7,453 bases of DNA, taken from positions 1-7,453 of the forward strand of contig JAFYYE010000120.1 in assembly GCA_017557715.1 (NCBI GenBank), written 5' to 3'. A model generated the notes under the pieces. That model ran no database searches. It had not been told where the DNA came from and worked only from the letters and a program-made list of their open reading frames with translations. The position numbers and the translations under genes are program-made. Of this stretch, positions 5,686 to 7,453 are shown piece by piece (the first letter of the stretch is position 1; each line of letters opens with the position of its first letter). The DNA is from Pseudobutyrivibrio sp. (GTDB lineage Bacteria; Bacillota; Clostridia; Lachnospirales; Lachnospiraceae).

Positions 5686-6843
5686 ATGGCAAGAGACAAG
5701 GAACTGGCCGCTTCTCGAAGAGAGGCCAGACAGCGAAAGAAAATTAAAAAACTTTTGAATTTTGACTATACATTGCTTTTTCTTGTTGTGTTCATTTTAG
5801 CCTTTGGTTTGGTAATGCTTTATAGTACATCAGCTTACGCAGCTTCTTTAAAGCAGGGAAATTCAATCTACTACTTAAAGAGACAGGTTCAGGCAGCGGG
5901 CTTAGGCTTTATTGGAATGTTTTTTACTACAAAGATTGATTACAGAAGATGGGGCGCTTTGGTTTGGCCAATTTATTTGGGCTCCATTTTTTTGTGTGTA
6001 GTAGTTATTTTTGCCGGTGTAACCATTAATGAATCTTCCAGATGGTTGAGAATTGGTGGTGTACAGTTTCAGCCTTCGGAAATCGCCAAGGTGGCAGTTA
6101 TTCTATTGATTGCACACATTATTGATAGAGCACCAAAGGCTCAGCGCACAATCAAGGGCTCAGTTTACACAATGGTTCTCGTACTTCCGGTCTTTACAAT
6201 CGTAGCCTATAACAATCTTTCTACAGCAATCATTATTATGGGCATAGCTTTTGTTATGGTTTTTATTGCATCACCAAAGTACACACAATTTATTGCTGCA
6301 GGCGCTGGCGTGCTTGTAATGATTATTTTCTACATTAGTGTTGCCAGCTACAGAGCTGGTCGTATTGATGCATGGCGTCATCCTGAAGATCATATTCAGG
6401 ATAAGGGCTATCAGATTTTACAGGGACTATATGCCATCGGTAGTGGTGGCTTGTTTGGAAAGGGGCTTGGTGGCAGTATGCAAAAGTATATTGTGCCTGA
6501 GGCTCAGAATGATATGATTTTCTCTATTATCTGTGAGGAGCTTGGTGTATTTGGTGCTGTCTGCGTAATTCTCTTATATATTTTGCTTCTTTATAGACTT
6601 ATGTTTATAGCAAATCATGCCAAGGATATGTTTGGCTCATATATATGCATTGGAATAATGACTCACATTGCAATGCAGGTTATTTTGAATATAGCAGTAG
6701 TTACAAATTCAATTCCAAATACTGGTGTCACATTGCCACTTATTAGTTACGGTGGAACATCGGTAGCTATTCTTCTTTCCGAGCTAGGTTTAGCTCTTAG
6801 CGTATCGAAGAATATGGAATTTGAGGGGGATGAGGATGTCTAA
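5686..6843 (+). CDS. ftsW: SEDS-family peptidoglycan glycosyltransferase (FtsW; SpoVE-like)
   Basis: FtsW is a SEDS-family membrane glycosyltransferase that polymerises lipid II into septal glycan strands, paired with a class B PBP. The 385-residue product has a basic cytoplasmic N-terminus of about 27 residues and about ten membrane segments. Diagnostic blocks: LVMLYSTSAYAA (42-53); RWLRIGGVQFQPSEIAK (119-135), the family signature; a large outer loop with KGYQILQGLYAIGSGGLFGKGLG (240-262); PEAQNDMIFSIICEELG (271-287), where D276 aligns with the catalytic aspartate of SEDS enzymes; and PNTGVTLPLISYGGTS (344-359). A RodA role is less likely because of its place in the dcw cluster, but SpoVE, the sporulation paralogue, cannot be excluded. 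The ribosome binding site GGGGAG (5667-5672) touches the mraY stop codon and sits a rather long 13 nt before the ATG, suggesting translational coupling. Its last 8 nt overlap the next gene. Confidence 0.94.
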   Translation: MARDKELAASRREARQRKKIKKLLNFDYTLLFLVVFILAFGLVMLYSTSAYAASLKQGNSIYYLKRQVQAAGLGFIGMFFTTKIDYRRWGALVWPIYLGSIFLCVVVIFAGVTINESSRWLRIGGVQFQPSEIAKVAVILLIAHIIDRAPKAQRTIKGSVYTMVLVLPVFTIVAYNNLSTAIIIMGIAFVMVFIASPKYTQFIAAGAGVLVMIIFYISVASYRAGRIDAWRHPEDHIQDKGYQILQGLYAIGSGGLFGKGLGGSMQKYIVPEAQNDMIFSIICEELGVFGAVCVILLYILLLYRLMFIANHAKDMFGSYICIGIMTHIAMQVILNIAVVTNSIPNTGVTLPLISYGGTSVAILLSELGLALSVSKNMEFEGDEDV

Positions 6844-7453
6844 AAGACGAAGAAGGCGTAGAAGAGCTTTTGTGCTTGTTTTAATAGAGTTAATATTGGC
6901 TATTGTCATAGTGGCAGCTATTCTTGGTGTTGGAGCCTATATCCTTTGTCCAATAAAAGAGCTTTCGGTGGAAGGCACAGATCTTTATACAGCCGAAGAA
7001 ATAAAGGATTATATATTGGATGATGAATATTCAACCAATGCCATTTATGTTTTTGTAAAGAATAAGCTTTTTCCAAAAGGAGACGCTGAATTTATCGATT
7101 CCTTTGATGTAAAGCTTACAGGACTTAATTCTGTTGTTATAGTTTGCAATGAGAAAAAGATTTTAGGATATATTTTCCAGGAAGATGGAAAATATGTTTA
7201 CTTCAGTTATAGTGGACATATTGTTGAAATCAGCGAAACCTTTGTTGACCGTGGTTATATGAAGGTTGAGGGTGTGGAATGCGAAAATCCTGAGATAGGT
7301 GAAAGACTTCCAATTGGTGAGGAACAGATAGGATATCTCACCTCATTAATTAAGATTTTAAATAAAAATGATTTGATGCCAAACGTGGTCTCATATGATG
7401 AAAATGGACGTATAACATTGTCTTACGACACATACAATATTGCTATTGGAAGC
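6836..7453 (+). CDS. ftsQ: FtsQ/DivIB-type cell division protein, N-terminal 206 residues (3' truncated by window edge)
   Basis: FtsQ/DivIB is a bitopic divisome protein whose outer POTRA and beta domains bind FtsL and DivIC/FtsB. The frame is open from ATG 6836 to the window end (206 codons, no stop). Seen: MSK followed by seven consecutive arginines (4-10), one transmembrane helix (about 12-37), then PIKELSVEGTDLYTAEEIKDYI (split here by eye as PIKELSVEG and TAEEIKDYI, about 39-60), a typical POTRA opening. A long strand-rich region follows, corresponding to the beta domain. The start overlaps the ftsW stop (ATGTCTAA), an 8-nt overlap implying coupled translation. GAGGGGG at 6823-6829 is the ribosome binding site, 6 nt upstream. 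An in-frame ATG at 6830 would add two residues but abuts the ribosome binding site. Sequence conservation is low in this family, so the call relies on topology, the POTRA-like opening and position after ftsW. Confidence 0.86.
   Translation, partial: MSKRRRRRRRAFVLVLIELILAIVIVAAILGVGAYILCPIKELSVEGTDLYTAEEIKDYILDDEYSTNAIYVFVKNKLFPKGDAEFIDSFDVKLTGLNSVVIVCNEKKILGYIFQEDGKYVYFSYSGHIVEISETFVDRGYMKVEGVECENPEIGERLPIGEEQIGYLTSLIKILNKNDLMPNVVSYDENGRITLSYDTYNIAIGS

Overview
This window is the front half of a division and cell wall (dcw) gene cluster from a low-GC Firmicute. The gene set, the moderately AT-rich composition and the protein styles (FtsL with a long basic N-terminus, a class B PBP with an 'SCN' motif and paired active-site-region cysteines) suggest a clostridial lineage, most likely Lachnospiraceae. 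That placement is from recollection of family styles, not from a search. Every supported gene is on the + strand, and I see no tRNA, rRNA, CRISPR array, transposase or phage gene.

Layout: (1) positions 2-304 are the 3' end of lgt (prolipoprotein diacylglyceryl transferase), closed by a strong intrinsic terminator at 329-360. (2) Positions 361-579 are a control region with a plausible sigma-A-type promoter (about 462-490), four phased AAAGTG[G/T] boxes (498-535) that look like an MraZ operator, and a strong Shine-Dalgarno that fixes the mraZ start at 580. (3) Positions 580-4596 hold mraZ, rsmH, an ftsL-like gene and a class B penicillin-binding protein gene (ftsI/spoVD type), with short gaps. 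(4) Positions 4597-4719 are a 123-nt gap almost filled by a large imperfect palindrome (4601-4704). (5) Positions 4720-7453 hold mraY, ftsW and the 5' part of ftsQ/divIB. The start of ftsQ overlaps the end of ftsW by 8 nt, and the gene runs off the window.

How the genes work together: MraZ probably autoregulates the operon. RsmH modifies 16S rRNA. MraY makes lipid I on the inner membrane face. FtsW polymerises lipid II at the septum, and its partner class B PBP cross-links the new glycan. FtsL and FtsQ/DivIB are bitopic divisome proteins that support FtsW and the PBP. The Mur ligases usually interleaved here (murE/murF between the PBP gene and mraY, murD between mraY and the SEDS gene) are absent from this stretch, so precursor synthesis must rely on copies elsewhere.

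The content is mostly conserved core machinery, and I found no exotic new system. The two items most worth following are the four-box MraZ operator and the roughly 104-nt palindrome lying where murE/murF would normally sit.
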